Below are positions 1 to 8,620 of a DNA stretch of 55,438 nt, piece after piece; positions within the stretch are counted from its first letter, which is position 1; every line of letters begins with the position of its first letter. The notes under the pieces were generated by a model. It saw only the letters and a list, made by a program, of their open reading frames with translations, searched no databases and had not been told where the DNA came from. The DNA comes from an uncultured Lachnospiraceae bacterium (GTDB taxonomy: Bacteria; Bacillota; Clostridia; Lachnospirales; Lachnospiraceae): positions 1 to 55,438 of the forward strand of contig CANQEL010000015.1 of assembly GCA_947594855.1 (NCBI GenBank), in the 5' to 3' direction. Made by a program: the position numbers and the translations under genes.

Positions 1-26
1 AGGCCTCCTTATGATAATTTATTTTA

Positions 27-731
27 TCATAGAAGACCTCTTATAACATCATTTACAGAAAAAGTTTCACATTCTCGCCATACAAGCGGCTTGGTATTGG
101 CTTTTGCTTCTTCTTCAAGCTCCGCGCCTACGCTGTCAATAATGCTGGTATCTGCTTTAGTCCATTTGTTAAACTTATCAGAGAAGTTGATAGCCCACAA
201 AAGAAACATGACATAAAGCGTCGCGCATATTGAATCCATAACAAGCGCGTATGCCATCATATCTTCAGGGACGTCAAGGGCAGCCTGTATTGCAAGCATG
301 TTGCCGCCGCCTCCCATCCAGCTTCCGCAGAGCGCTCCAAGCGCCTGCCATGCGTCGGTTCCCAGCGCTCTTGACATAATAGCATACGATATAACGAAGC
401 CCAGACCAATTGAAACGGTGGCGGAGAAAAATCCAATCAGCATCTTTGGTCCGAGCCTTACAATCTTTTTCAGGTCACATCTAAGCAGCATAATGAATAA
501 CATTGCATATAAAATAGGATTTTTCAATGCATTATATGCGTCGCCCGTAGCTTCAAGGTTCCATAATTTAACGGTACAGCAAAGCATAAGTCCAAGGTAA
601 ATAAGAACTATCGGAGGCGCAAATTTAAAAATTCGTTCTGCCGTCTTTCCTTTGAATATTTTAGGCAGGCACACAAGGACAGCTGCAATAAATATAAGCG
701 CAGCTATGTACATAAAACCATCTTTAATCAT
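27..731 (-). CDS. DUF819 (YjcL-type) membrane protein, N-terminal half only
   Basis: The 234-residue product is strongly hydrophobic for its first ~190 residues, with about six membrane segments and a Gly-rich SWMGGGGNMLAIQ loop near residue 137. This matches the N-terminal half of DUF819/YjcL-type membrane proteins, which are normally about 390 residues. After an acidic cytoplasmic linker (about residues 192-222) the frame stops at TGA, just where the second membrane half should begin. Stops in the other frames follow at once, then a strong AAGGAGG on the minus strand near position 4-10. The second half may therefore be a separate gene beyond the window edge. It lies 27 bases behind pepD and is probably cotranscribed with it. 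The substrate is unknown. It could also be a pseudogene fragment. Confidence 0.65.
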   Translation of the reverse strand: MIKDGFMYIAALIFIAAVLVCLPKIFKGKTAERIFKFAPPIVLIYLGLMLCCTVKLWNLEATGDAYNALKNPILYAMLFIMLLRCDLKKIVRLGPKMLIGFFSATVSIGLGFVISYAIMSRALGTDAWQALGALCGSWMGGGGNMLAIQAALDVPEDMMAYALVMDSICATLYVMFLLWAINFSDKFNKWTKADTSIIDSVGAELEEEAKANTKPLVWRECETFSVNDVIRGLL

Positions 732-758
732 ACTTCCACTCTCTCTTTCTTATAAACA

Positions 759-2207
759 TTATTTCAAATTTTTTAGTACCTGCAAAAGATATTGCCAGCA
801 TCTTTGTACAGATTTTATCTCAAGTTTCTCATCAGGCGTATGGACATTCTTCATATTGGGCCCTATGGATACCATGTCTGCCCCATCAAGTTTTTCCGCC
901 AGGATTCCGCACTCAAGTCCGGCGTGGATTGTGCATATAAGCGGCTCTTTACCATACATTTCCTCATACGTTTTTACCATCACATCCCTAAGAGCTGACG
1001 TATGCTTATATTCCCAGGCAGGATAATCGTCTTCTTCTGCCATTTCACCGCCCATGCCTTCTATAAGACATCTTAACTGTCTTACGGTTTCCGTCTTACC
1101 ATAATTTGTATTGGAGCGAATCATAAAACCGAGATTTAATTGTCCGTCTTTAACGGATACGCTGCCAAGGTTAGATGAAGTCTGAACCATAAACGGTATG
1201 TCCTGATTCATTGCAAGAATCCCATTAGGAACATTAATTAATGCCATTATCATCTTTCTGCTGTCAGCTTCACTTATATATCTTTCAGGAACTCTTGTAT
1301 CTGCTGCCGTTACAAGGGCATTAGGTTCTGTTCCTGCGCACGCCTCTTTCAGCCATGCATTAAACTTAGCAAGAATGACATCAAACTGTCTGATATTTTC
1401 ACGTTTAATGCATATTACCGATTCTGCAGACGACGGAATCACATTGAGCCTTTCTCCTGATACAAAACCAGCTATGGCAATTCTGATATGCCTGTCAACT
1501 TCATACAGAAATTCAGCAAGAATCTTCGCTGCATTTTTACGTTCTTTTCCAATATCAATTCCTGAATGTCCGCCAATGAATCCTCCTGCCGTAATTTTTA
1601 CAGCGCACATACCATCCTCTGCATTTTCATATATAAGAGGCAGCTTACAGCTTATCCTGATTGCCCCGGCGCAGCTTGCAGTTATAACTCCCTCTTCCTC
1701 AGAATCAATATTAATGAGTTTCCTGCCTGAAAGCCTCGATGCATCAAGCTCGTTTGCCCCACGGAGTCCTATTTCCTCATCTGTCGTAAACAATGCCTCT
1801 ATAGGCGGATGTTCTATACTGTCATCATCCAACAGCGCCAGTATATAAGCTATTGCAATTCCATCATCACCGCCAAGGGTAGTTCCGTCTGCATGCATAT
1901 ATTCCCCATCGATTATAATGTCAATTCCTTCCTGCTCCATATCCTTATTGCAGCCCTGACTTTTCTCGCACACCATATCAAGATGTCCCTGAAGAATAAC
2001 GCTTTCACTATGCTTATATCCACTGGTACCGTCTTTGAAAATCATTATATTTCCATATTCATCACGATATGACTTAAACCCGCGCTCATCTGCAAAATTA
2101 ACACAATACCTGGCAAGCGCTTCTGTATTACCTGAGCCATGGGGGATTTTGGAAATTTCAGAGAAGAAATAGAAAACTTTGCCGGATTCAAGTTCATCGA
2201 GTAACAT
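759..2207 (-). CDS. pepD: Aminoacyl-histidine dipeptidase (PepD, M20C family)
   Basis: The 482-residue product has the usual length for M20C dipeptidases, cytoplasmic enzymes that hydrolyse Xaa-His and other dipeptides. Metal and catalytic motifs are visible: GHLDMV (His75, Asp77), GGDDGIA (Asp114/115) and TTDEEIG (Glu144/145), with a C-terminal HTPDE segment supplying the last metal ligand region. The start is fixed by AAAGGAGG seven bases upstream. It is the first gene of a pair with the DUF819 membrane protein, so peptide or amino-acid movement across the membrane is a possible joint role (inference). Confidence 0.92.
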   Translation of the reverse strand: MLLDELESGKVFYFFSEISKIPHGSGNTEALARYCVNFADERGFKSYRDEYGNIMIFKDGTSGYKHSESVILQGHLDMVCEKSQGCNKDMEQEGIDIIIDGEYMHADGTTLGGDDGIAIAYILALLDDDSIEHPPIEALFTTDEEIGLRGANELDASRLSGRKLINIDSEEEGVITASCAGAIRISCKLPLIYENAEDGMCAVKITAGGFIGGHSGIDIGKERKNAAKILAEFLYEVDRHIRIAIAGFVSGERLNVIPSSAESVICIKRENIRQFDVILAKFNAWLKEACAGTEPNALVTAADTRVPERYISEADSRKMIMALINVPNGILAMNQDIPFMVQTSSNLGSVSVKDGQLNLGFMIRSNTNYGKTETVRQLRCLIEGMGGEMAEEDDYPAWEYKHTSALRDVMVKTYEEMYGKEPLICTIHAGLECGILAEKLDGADMVSIGPNMKNVHTPDEKLEIKSVQRCWQYLLQVLKNLK

Positions 2208-2237
2208 ATTACACCTCCTTTTTATTTAATATTTTAT

Positions 2238-2243
2238 ATTATA
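2238..2243 (-). promoter_or_regulatory. Extended -10 element for pepD
   Basis: On the minus strand TATAAT is preceded by TG with one base between, an extended -10 box, about 30 bases from the pepD start. No good -35 is seen at the right distance, which is tolerated with an extended -10. Confidence 0.45.
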
Positions 2244-2362
2244 ACATATTTTTTACTAAAATTTACATGATTTTTATTTAATTCTTCAAATAATTATTCC
2301 TTTAAAACCCTGTAATTATATGATACTATCTATACTGTATTTTACTTTTTGGGAGGATTATT

Positions 2363-3535
2363 ATGAATAAAAAAGAAATTGCAGAAATAAGAAAATTATT
2401 TAATAAAGAACACTGCCATGTAAGAAGGCTCTGCGGCTGTTATGTCGATGCTGAAAAAAATATAAAAACTACAATAAAGCACGCATTTTTATCGCTTGAG
2501 GAAGAAGAAATGTCCAAGTACATAAATATATTCAGGGCATCTCTTTCAGGTACAATCGGAAAAAATCTTATTAATCTGGATTTCCCCACTGAACAGGAAA
2601 GCGAAGGGGGCACACAGAATTTTCTGTTAAAGTTAAGAAACAGCCGTCTGAAGGATGACGGGCTTATAAACGAATTCTATAACAAAGTGATTGAATATTA
2701 TAATTATTCAGAAAACTATTACATTATACTTGCTGACGCGGCATATGACATACCGGGCATTACAACCGACGGCAATTATCTTGACGATGCATCAGTATAT
2801 GTATATGAACATCTTATATGCTGTATATGTCCTGTTAAGCTTGAGAAATCCGCTCTTTACTACAATGCTGAAGCAGGCACAATTGAAACGAGGATACGCG
2901 ACTGGCTGGTTGACGTGCCTGCGCACGGATTCTTATTCCCTGCATTTAATGACAGAAACACCGACATACATTCCATGCTTTACTACACAAGGAAAAGTGA
3001 AGATACCCAGCCTGATTTTATCAATAATATGTTTGCAACCGGATATCCTATGACCAGCAAAAGCCAGAATATTGCATTTCAGACAATTGTCGAACAGTCA
3101 CTCGGAGAAGATTGCAATTTTGATACTGTAAAAAATATACATGATAACCTAAATGAAATGATAGAGGAACAAAAAGATATGCCTGAACCGGTAACTCTAG
3201 ACAGAAATGATGTAAGGCATCTGCTTGAAAAAAGCGGAATTAAAGAAGAAAAACTTGAAATATTTGATAAAAAATATGAACAAATCGTCTCAGACGAGTC
3301 TTTTACTTCAAATACCGGCTCTACTGAAACTATATTTACCGCATCCAATATTGCAAATAAGCGCAATCTTGAAATAAAAACTGCTGATGTAGCTATTAAA
3401 GTAAATCCCAAAAGATGCGACCTTATTGAAACTGTCATGATTGATGGTATTCCATATATACTTATACAGGTAAACGAGCATGTCACACTAAACGGAATTA
3501 AAGTACGGCCCGATGACATCAGGCGGGAAATCTGA
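2363..3535 (+). CDS. DUF4317 family protein
   Basis: The 390-residue protein begins with a charged MNKKEIAEIRKLF helix followed by a Cys-containing stretch (residues 19-27), as in DUF4317 proteins of Lachnospiraceae. No signal peptide or membrane segment is seen, so it is probably cytoplasmic. The C-terminal ~130 residues are charged (Lys/Glu-rich, residues 260-300) and end in a predicted beta-rich segment. GGGAGG eight bases upstream supports the start. It stands alone between pepD and dpaB on opposite strands and has its own terminator. Function is unknown. Confidence 0.8.
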   Translation: MNKKEIAEIRKLFNKEHCHVRRLCGCYVDAEKNIKTTIKHAFLSLEEEEMSKYINIFRASLSGTIGKNLINLDFPTEQESEGGTQNFLLKLRNSRLKDDGLINEFYNKVIEYYNYSENYYIILADAAYDIPGITTDGNYLDDASVYVYEHLICCICPVKLEKSALYYNAEAGTIETRIRDWLVDVPAHGFLFPAFNDRNTDIHSMLYYTRKSEDTQPDFINNMFATGYPMTSKSQNIAFQTIVEQSLGEDCNFDTVKNIHDNLNEMIEEQKDMPEPVTLDRNDVRHLLEKSGIKEEKLEIFDKKYEQIVSDESFTSNTGSTETIFTASNIANKRNLEIKTADVAIKVNPKRCDLIETVMIDGIPYILIQVNEHVTLNGIKVRPDDIRREI

Positions 3536-3548
3536 ATCCATATGTATT

Positions 3549-3580
3549 ACGGGCCTGATTAAATCAAGTCCGTTTTTTCT
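3549..3580 (+). terminator. Rho-independent terminator after the DUF4317 gene
   Basis: An imperfect hairpin (ACGGGCC...AGTCCGT with TGAT/ATCA inside) is followed by TTTTTTCTTTT. It lies in the 50 bases between this gene and the convergent dpaB stop. Confidence 0.6.
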
Positions 3581-3585
3581 TTTGC

Positions 3586-4164
3586 TCATATAAGCACCGG
3601 CTGTATCTGCTTTCCTGATACAGCTTCAATAATCGTATCGCCAAGTTTTGATACATCCGCTATCATTGAATTAGGTTTTTTTATATAATTATCCTGTCCA
3701 AACGGCACAAAATAAATATTTTTCATATTCATCATCATTCCGATATTATGAAAATTGATACCTAAGGCATCATTGGTAGATACTGATATCACAAGCGGCC
3801 TGCCATTTCTCAGATGAGCTTTTGCAGCCATAAGCACGGGGCTGTCTGTTATTCCATTGCACAGTTTTGCAAGCGTATTTCCCGTACATGGCGCTATTAC
3901 CATTACGTCAAAAGGATCATTGGGTCCTATCACTTCTGCCTGTTCAATGGTTTTCATACCGTTTTTTCCGGTAATTTTTTCAACTTCGGCTACAAATTCA
4001 TCTGCTCTACCGAATCTCGAATTAATTTTCTGGGCATTGAAAGAAAAAACAGGAGTGATATCAGCTCCTGTATCCGCCAGTTTCTTAAGTTCCTCTTTTA
4101 TTTTAGCAAATGTACAAAATGAACCTGTTATTCCAAATCCTATATTACAATTTGCTAACTCCAA
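3586..4164 (-). CDS. dpaB: Dipicolinate synthase subunit B
   Basis: The 192-residue flavoprotein-fold protein opens with GFGITGSFCTF and carries the APCTGNTLAKLCNGITDSPV segment typical of SpoVFB. With DpaA it makes dipicolinic acid, the calcium chelator of the spore core, in the mother cell. The frame begins at a TTG codon, supported by GGGGGAG six bases upstream; no ATG fits. It follows dpaA by 15 bases. Its presence says the organism can, or recently could, form mature endospores. Confidence 0.92.
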   Translation of the reverse strand: MELANCNIGFGITGSFCTFAKIKEELKKLADTGADITPVFSFNAQKINSRFGRADEFVAEVEKITGKNGMKTIEQAEVIGPNDPFDVMVIAPCTGNTLAKLCNGITDSPVLMAAKAHLRNGRPLVISVSTNDALGINFHNIGMMMNMKNIYFVPFGQDNYIKKPNSMIADVSKLGDTIIEAVSGKQIQPVLI

Positions 4165-4179
4165 AAAACACTCCCCCTG

Positions 4180-4986
4180 TTACTCCTTATTTTTTATTTT
4201 CTCAAGCACCTCCACAACGACATTACCAAGGATTTCTCCGGATGTCTTTGGTGAATACTTTCCGGGCAGCCCAAGACTGTGTACCGCTGTAATATTATGT
4301 TCCCTGCAGTACATAAAATCCGTACCTCCCGGAACTGAAGCAATGTCAATAATCACAACGTCTTCATTCAATTTGTCAATTTCCTTTCTGCCTAACACTC
4401 TTGCCGGTACAGTATTAATCACAAAATCATATTTCTTATACTCCTCACGTTCAAACATATCACATATATCCATTCCATGAAACGCCGCATCATCTCTCGC
4501 ATATCTGCTTCTTGCAGCTACAGTAACGTATGCTCCCATCGCATGAAACCGTGATACTATTTCCCTTCCGCACCTTCCATATCCTATAACAAGGCACTTG
4601 GAACCCGATATGTTAATCCTGCCGTACTTTACCGCTTCCGCAAGTGTACCCTCAGCAGTGGCAACAGCATTTTTCAGCGCAACTTCCTCCATATCTCCAA
4701 AATCATATGTCTTGAAACATTTAAATCCATCCGGTATATTCCAGCCGAATAAAATGGTATTTTCCGGAATCATCTTTGCAACGCATAACCATTTTTCTGT
4801 CACCGGAGTAGGAAGTACAACTGCATCACATCCTTCCAGTGCATCTTCAAGCTTATTTTCATTCTTAATATTTCCGCATACACTTTCACATTCAATGTCA
4901 TAGATTTTTACATTAAAATCACTTAACAGCAGAGTACGCGCAAGATAGCACTGTCTCAAGTCTCCGCCAACCACTGCGATATTCAT
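4180..4986 (-). CDS. dpaA: Dipicolinate synthase subunit A
   Basis: The 268-residue product has an N-terminal DpaA domain (AVVGGDLRQCYLARTL) and a central Rossmann motif VIGYGRCGREIV near residue 133, as in SpoVFA. It forms dipicolinate synthase with DpaB, acting on a dihydrodipicolinate-pathway intermediate. The start has AGGGGG upstream. A sigma-K-like promoter precedes it, matching the known control of spoVF in Bacillus subtilis. It is first of a two-gene operon. Confidence 0.93.
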   Translation of the reverse strand: MNIAVVGGDLRQCYLARTLLLSDFNVKIYDIECESVCGNIKNENKLEDALEGCDAVVLPTPVTEKWLCVAKMIPENTILFGWNIPDGFKCFKTYDFGDMEEVALKNAVATAEGTLAEAVKYGRINISGSKCLVIGYGRCGREIVSRFHAMGAYVTVAARSRYARDDAAFHGMDICDMFEREEYKKYDFVINTVPARVLGRKEIDKLNEDVVIIDIASVPGGTDFMYCREHNITAVHSLGLPGKYSPKTSGEILGNVVVEVLEKIKNKE

Positions 4987-5005
4987 AACAACAACCCCCT
5001 TACAT

Positions 5006-5032
5006 TAATATATGTCTTCCGGACGCCTGAGT
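5006..5032 (-). promoter_or_regulatory. Sigma-K-like promoter of dpaAB
   Basis: On the minus strand an AC dinucleotide is followed after 16 bases by CATATATTA, which fits the sigma-K pattern AC-N16/17-CATANNNTA. The -10 lies about 20 bases from the dpaA start codon. The match is seen; the sigma-factor assignment is inferred from the gene's role. Confidence 0.55.
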
Positions 5033-5040
5033 GTATGTAC

Positions 5041-5078
5041 AAAAAAATTGACAGGGCTGTTATCCCTGCCAATTTTTT
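5041..5078 (-). terminator. Rho-independent terminator of the polysaccharide deacetylase gene
   Basis: On the minus strand AATTGGCAGGG and CCCTGTCAATT flank a 7-base loop and are followed by a run of T. It lies 20 bases after the deacetylase stop. Confidence 0.8.
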
Positions 5079-5099
5079 ATATACATTCAAATATATTAT

Positions 5100-6245
5100 T
5101 TAATTCCTCGGCTCCATATACTCGGCTTTATTATAATAATTCCCTGCAAATAACGGAATATCCTTAGCTGCAAAAAGTTCTGAAACCGATACAATCTGAT
5201 AACCCTGTTCCGCAAAATATTGAACTAATTCTTCAATTACATCTGCAGTAGTAGCATATGTTTCATGCATAAGAACTATATCACCATCTTTTGCTCTTTC
5301 AACATTACTAATAATTTGTTCCTTTGTTGCCTTATCCCAATCCTTGCTATCAATACTACAGCCTATTAACGGCACATTACAATTATCCTGCACCTGTGCG
5401 TTTACGCCAAGGTTCGGCGGCCTGAGGGTAAAATCAGATATTCCGGTAAGGTCGCTAAGCGCCTTGCGCGACTTTTCTATCTCATCTGCAACTGCCTGTC
5501 CGTCAGGGAATTTCTGAGTGTCACTTAGGGATGTCCACTGCGAAGTATGGTTAGCCACTTCATGTCCGTTTTCCATAGCCGTAAGGATTTCATTATTCAT
5601 ATCATCTGTGCCAAGCTTCTCAGTTACATAATTAAATGTAGCATGGAAATTGTACTCTTTAAGAGCTTTCTGTATCCTCATGCTGTAGCTTGTATCAGAT
5701 GAACCTACAGGCCCGTCGTCAAAGGTAAATGCAACCATTGGCTTATTGGGGTCTATCCATGAAATATCGAGCTTATCATATACAAATGCTCCTTCCTGCA
5801 TATATTTAGGAGTTGCAGTAGGTTCAGGCGCATTTGTCGGACTTTGGGTAACATCAGGCGTATTTGCCGGCGCAGGAGTATTCACAGACACCGTTGTATC
5901 AGTCTGATTTACCTGTTTTTTACTTTCATCTTCACTTACGGTAACTTTACATTTCATCTTTTTCTTACCTGCCTTTGCCGTAATAGTTGTTTTACCGGCT
6001 GCTTTTGCCTTCACAACACCTTTGGCTGTTACTTTTGCAACCTTTTTATTAGAAGACGCCCATTTTACTTTCTTTTTGTAATTTTTCACTTTAAGCTTTA
6101 CAGTCTCTCCAATTTTCAGTGAAACGGATGATTTATTAAGCTTAACCTTAGCCGCCTGTGAAACGCTTCCATCCGGACAGGCTATACCTGCAAGCAACAC
6201 GGCACAAAGCAGCCATGACACTGTTTTTACCAATATTTTTCTCAT
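5100..6245 (-). CDS. Secreted polysaccharide deacetylase with N-terminal Ig-like (Big2) domain
   Basis: A signal peptide (about residues 1-32, ending near SQAA) is followed by a Lys-rich Big2-like domain (about 33-110), a Thr/Pro linker, and a NodB carbohydrate-esterase-4 domain. The motif TFDDGP is intact and VLMHE matches the C-terminal His motif. The second motif reads NHTSQW, so the second metal-binding His of the usual H-S/T-x-x-H is replaced by Trp. The RPP motif is followed by NLG rather than YG. Metal binding may be altered. The second ATG (6243-6245) has GGAGG at seven bases and is preferred. It probably modifies cell-wall or capsular amino sugars. Confidence 0.85.
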   Translation of the reverse strand: MRKILVKTVSWLLCAVLLAGIACPDGSVSQAAKVKLNKSSVSLKIGETVKLKVKNYKKKVKWASSNKKVAKVTAKGVVKAKAAGKTTITAKAGKKKMKCKVTVSEDESKKQVNQTDTTVSVNTPAPANTPDVTQSPTNAPEPTATPKYMQEGAFVYDKLDISWIDPNKPMVAFTFDDGPVGSSDTSYSMRIQKALKEYNFHATFNYVTEKLGTDDMNNEILTAMENGHEVANHTSQWTSLSDTQKFPDGQAVADEIEKSRKALSDLTGISDFTLRPPNLGVNAQVQDNCNVPLIGCSIDSKDWDKATKEQIISNVERAKDGDIVLMHETYATTADVIEELVQYFAEQGYQIVSVSELFAAKDIPLFAGNYYNKAEYMEPRN

Positions 6246-6278
6246 TGTCATTCCTCCATTAATAATTTGATAAATAAT

Positions 6279-6307
6279 ATTATAGCAAATTAATCTTTTT
6301 ATTACAA
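6279..6307 (-). promoter_or_regulatory. Sigma-A promoter of the polysaccharide deacetylase gene
   Basis: On the minus strand TTGTAA and TATAAT are separated by exactly 17 bases, about 35 bases before the start codon. Confidence 0.7.
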
Positions 6308-6313
6308 TGCAGC

Positions 6314-6342
6314 TTGTATTTTTTTATCTGACATGCTATACT
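6314..6342 (+). promoter_or_regulatory. Sigma-A promoter of the radical SAM repair genes
   Basis: TTGTAT and TATACT are separated by 17 bases. The SOS-box-like sequence begins six bases after the -10, so a bound repressor would cover the transcription start. Confidence 0.65.
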
Positions 6343-6347
6343 TATAT

Positions 6348-6361
6348 AGAACAAATGTTCG
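6348..6361 (+). promoter_or_regulatory. LexA (SOS) box
   Basis: AGAACAAATGTTCG holds a perfect GAAC-N4-GTTC palindrome, the Gram-positive LexA/DinR operator pattern. It sits just after the -10 of the promoter for the radical SAM DNA-repair pair. The match is seen; LexA binding is inferred. Confidence 0.7.
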
Positions 6362-6379
6362 TATAAGGATGTGTTTTGT

Positions 6380-7822
6380 ATGGTAATTATTGAAAATGCC
6401 AATATAGATGATAAATTAAAAATACTTGCAGATTCTGCCAAATATGACGTTGCATGCACATCAAGCGGTGTGGAAAGAAAGGCTGAAAAGGGCAGTATGG
6501 GCTCTACAAGCGCATGTGGAATATGCCACAGCTTTGCTGCAGATGGAAGATGCATATCCCTTTTAAAAATATTATATACAAATGAATGTATCTATAACTG
6601 CAAATATTGTATTAACAGAGTAACCAATGATATTCCGCGTGTATCATTCACTCCAGAAGAAATATGCAGCCTTACCATGGAATTTTATAAAAGAAATTAT
6701 ATAGAAGGGCTTTTTCTGAGTTCAGGCATACTTCATACCCCTGATTATACAATGGAACTTATGATACAGACTCTTAAAATGCTCAGGGAAGATTATCATT
6801 TCGGAGGTTACATCCACTGTAAAACAATACCGGGCGCATCCTCCGAACTTGTTGAACTTGCCGGATGGTATGCAGACCGCATGAGCATCAACCTTGAACT
6901 GCCTACTGCAGACGGTTTAAAAAGGCTTGCTCCAAACAAGTCACGCAATGCAATATTAAATCCCATGCGGCAGATTCAGCTCGGCATAGACCAGAGCCGC
7001 AGGCTTCTTGGCATGAAAGGCGGAAATTACAGCGCTTACAGCTACACCAGAGACCGCCTTGCCAAAAAGGAACCCCATCTTACTTCTTCTAAAGTGCTGT
7101 TTGATATGCCTAAGATTGCCCCATCGTCACCCGCTGTTCTCCACAGACAGTCCGACAGTCTTACAAAAAGAGGCTTTGCGCCGGCAGGACAGAGTACGCA
7201 GATGATTATCGGCGCTTCAGGCGAAACTGACTTTGAAATAATGTCAGTCACCGAAGCATTATATCAGAAATTCGATTTAAAACGCGTGTTTTACTCAGCA
7301 TTTATCAATGTTAATAATGATGATGAACTTCCCTCGCCTGCCGACGGTCCTCCTCTTGCCCGTGAACACAGATTATATCAGGCCGACTGGCTTTTGAGAT
7401 ACTATGGTTTTTCCGCATCTGAACTGCTTAGTGACAAACGCCCGAATTTTAATCCGTTTCTTGACCCAAAATGCGACTGGGCTCTCGGACACCTGGAAGA
7501 TTTTCCTGTAGAAATCAACCGCGCTGATTATGATACGCTTCTCAGGGTTCCCGGCATAGGCGTAAAATCTGCCGGCAGAATAATTAAAGCGAGGCGCATG
7601 GGCAAGGTAGGCTTTAACGATTTGAAAAATATGGGTGTCGTACTTAGACGCGCAGTCTATTTCATAACCTGCGGCGGAAAAATGTTCTCAAACGCACTTC
7701 ATATAGATGAGGATTTTATAACAAAACAGCTTATAAACAAAGACACATTGTTAAGAAATAATACATCTGAAAGCAGTATTACTTACAAACAGATGCATTT
7801 GTTTGATTTTATTCCACAATAG
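6380..7822 (+). CDS. Putative DNA modification/repair radical SAM protein (TIGR03916-like)
   Basis: The 480-residue protein carries CIYNCKYC (Cys70, Cys74, Cys77), the CxxxCxxC motif for a 4Fe-4S cluster that cleaves SAM. Additional Cys residues (Cys46, Cys49, Cys58) lie just before it. The C-terminal part holds a helix-hairpin-helix (LLRVPGIGVKSAGRIIKARR), a DNA-binding motif. This layout matches the radical SAM half of a widespread two-gene DNA-repair system. ATG at 6380 with AAGGAT upstream is preferred over the GTG at 6371. Twelve bases separate it from its partner, and an SOS box lies upstream. The reaction is unknown. Confidence 0.87.
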   Translation: MVIIENANIDDKLKILADSAKYDVACTSSGVERKAEKGSMGSTSACGICHSFAADGRCISLLKILYTNECIYNCKYCINRVTNDIPRVSFTPEEICSLTMEFYKRNYIEGLFLSSGILHTPDYTMELMIQTLKMLREDYHFGGYIHCKTIPGASSELVELAGWYADRMSINLELPTADGLKRLAPNKSRNAILNPMRQIQLGIDQSRRLLGMKGGNYSAYSYTRDRLAKKEPHLTSSKVLFDMPKIAPSSPAVLHRQSDSLTKRGFAPAGQSTQMIIGASGETDFEIMSVTEALYQKFDLKRVFYSAFINVNNDDELPSPADGPPLAREHRLYQADWLLRYYGFSASELLSDKRPNFNPFLDPKCDWALGHLEDFPVEINRADYDTLLRVPGIGVKSAGRIIKARRMGKVGFNDLKNMGVVLRRAVYFITCGGKMFSNALHIDEDFITKQLINKDTLLRNNTSESSITYKQMHLFDFIPQ

Positions 7823-7834
7823 GAGTTTAATGCA

Positions 7835-8608
7835 ATGAAACCAGTAAGAGTATACAGATGCCCCGACACAATAGACGGTATAATGACCGGTATATATGAG
7901 GCAGGAATATCACGTTACGGCCATGATTACATACGCCTTGAAGTGATTTCACCTGACTGCGTTTCTGAAATGCAGCTTTTTTCCGAATATATAGAAATAA
8001 TTGAAGATGCAAAAAAAGCTGCGCTTGCGGCAGACAGTATAATTAAAAAAATATCCTCTGCCGTATATATCAGTATAATTCACGTTCTTTTATCCGACAA
8101 ATCAGACAAAGCAGATATCGCATATCATTTTCTTGTATATGCTTTCCACATAGGTCCCGGCGTTATGTCCGCTTTGCAGGTGCCATGGGTAAAACAGGTA
8201 TTTGAGATTAACCGCGCCGTGGGAAACGAGTCCCATTTTTTCAGGGAATTTCTCAGATTTTCACAGACAGACGGCATATATATTTCCGTAATTGAGCCAA
8301 AGAATCACGTTATTCCGCTTATAACACCTCATTTTGCTGACAGATTAAATACCGAATCTTTTATAATATATGATAAAATACATATGGAGGCAGGCATACA
8401 TCCGGCATCCGGAGACTGGTATATAAGACATATACTGCCTGAAGAAAGTTTGCAATTAGAAAAGATGTATAATAATGACGACGGACTGGCCTCTTTATGG
8501 AAAACTTTCTTTGATGCGATTGCAATAAAGGAGCGTGCTAATCCTTCTCTTCAAAGAAATATGTGTCCGATACATTTCAGAAAACACATGACCGAATTCA
8601 AAGATTAG
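7835..8608 (+). CDS. TIGR03915-like putative DNA repair protein (DUF4130)
   Basis: The 257-residue product begins with a VYRCPDTIDGIMTGIYEA segment and ends with an HPASGDWYIRHILPE region, both typical of the TIGR03915/DUF4130 partner of TIGR03916 radical SAM proteins. No signal peptide or membrane segment is visible. It probably acts with the preceding protein in repairing or modifying DNA bases. TAGGAG lies upstream, 12 bases after the radical SAM stop, so the two are one transcript under the same SOS box. Confidence 0.83.
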   Translation: MKPVRVYRCPDTIDGIMTGIYEAGISRYGHDYIRLEVISPDCVSEMQLFSEYIEIIEDAKKAALAADSIIKKISSAVYISIIHVLLSDKSDKADIAYHFLVYAFHIGPGVMSALQVPWVKQVFEINRAVGNESHFFREFLRFSQTDGIYISVIEPKNHVIPLITPHFADRLNTESFIIYDKIHMEAGIHPASGDWYIRHILPEESLQLEKMYNNDDGLASLWKTFFDAIAIKERANPSLQRNMCPIHFRKHMTEFKD

Positions 8609-8620
8609 CGGAGGTTAATT

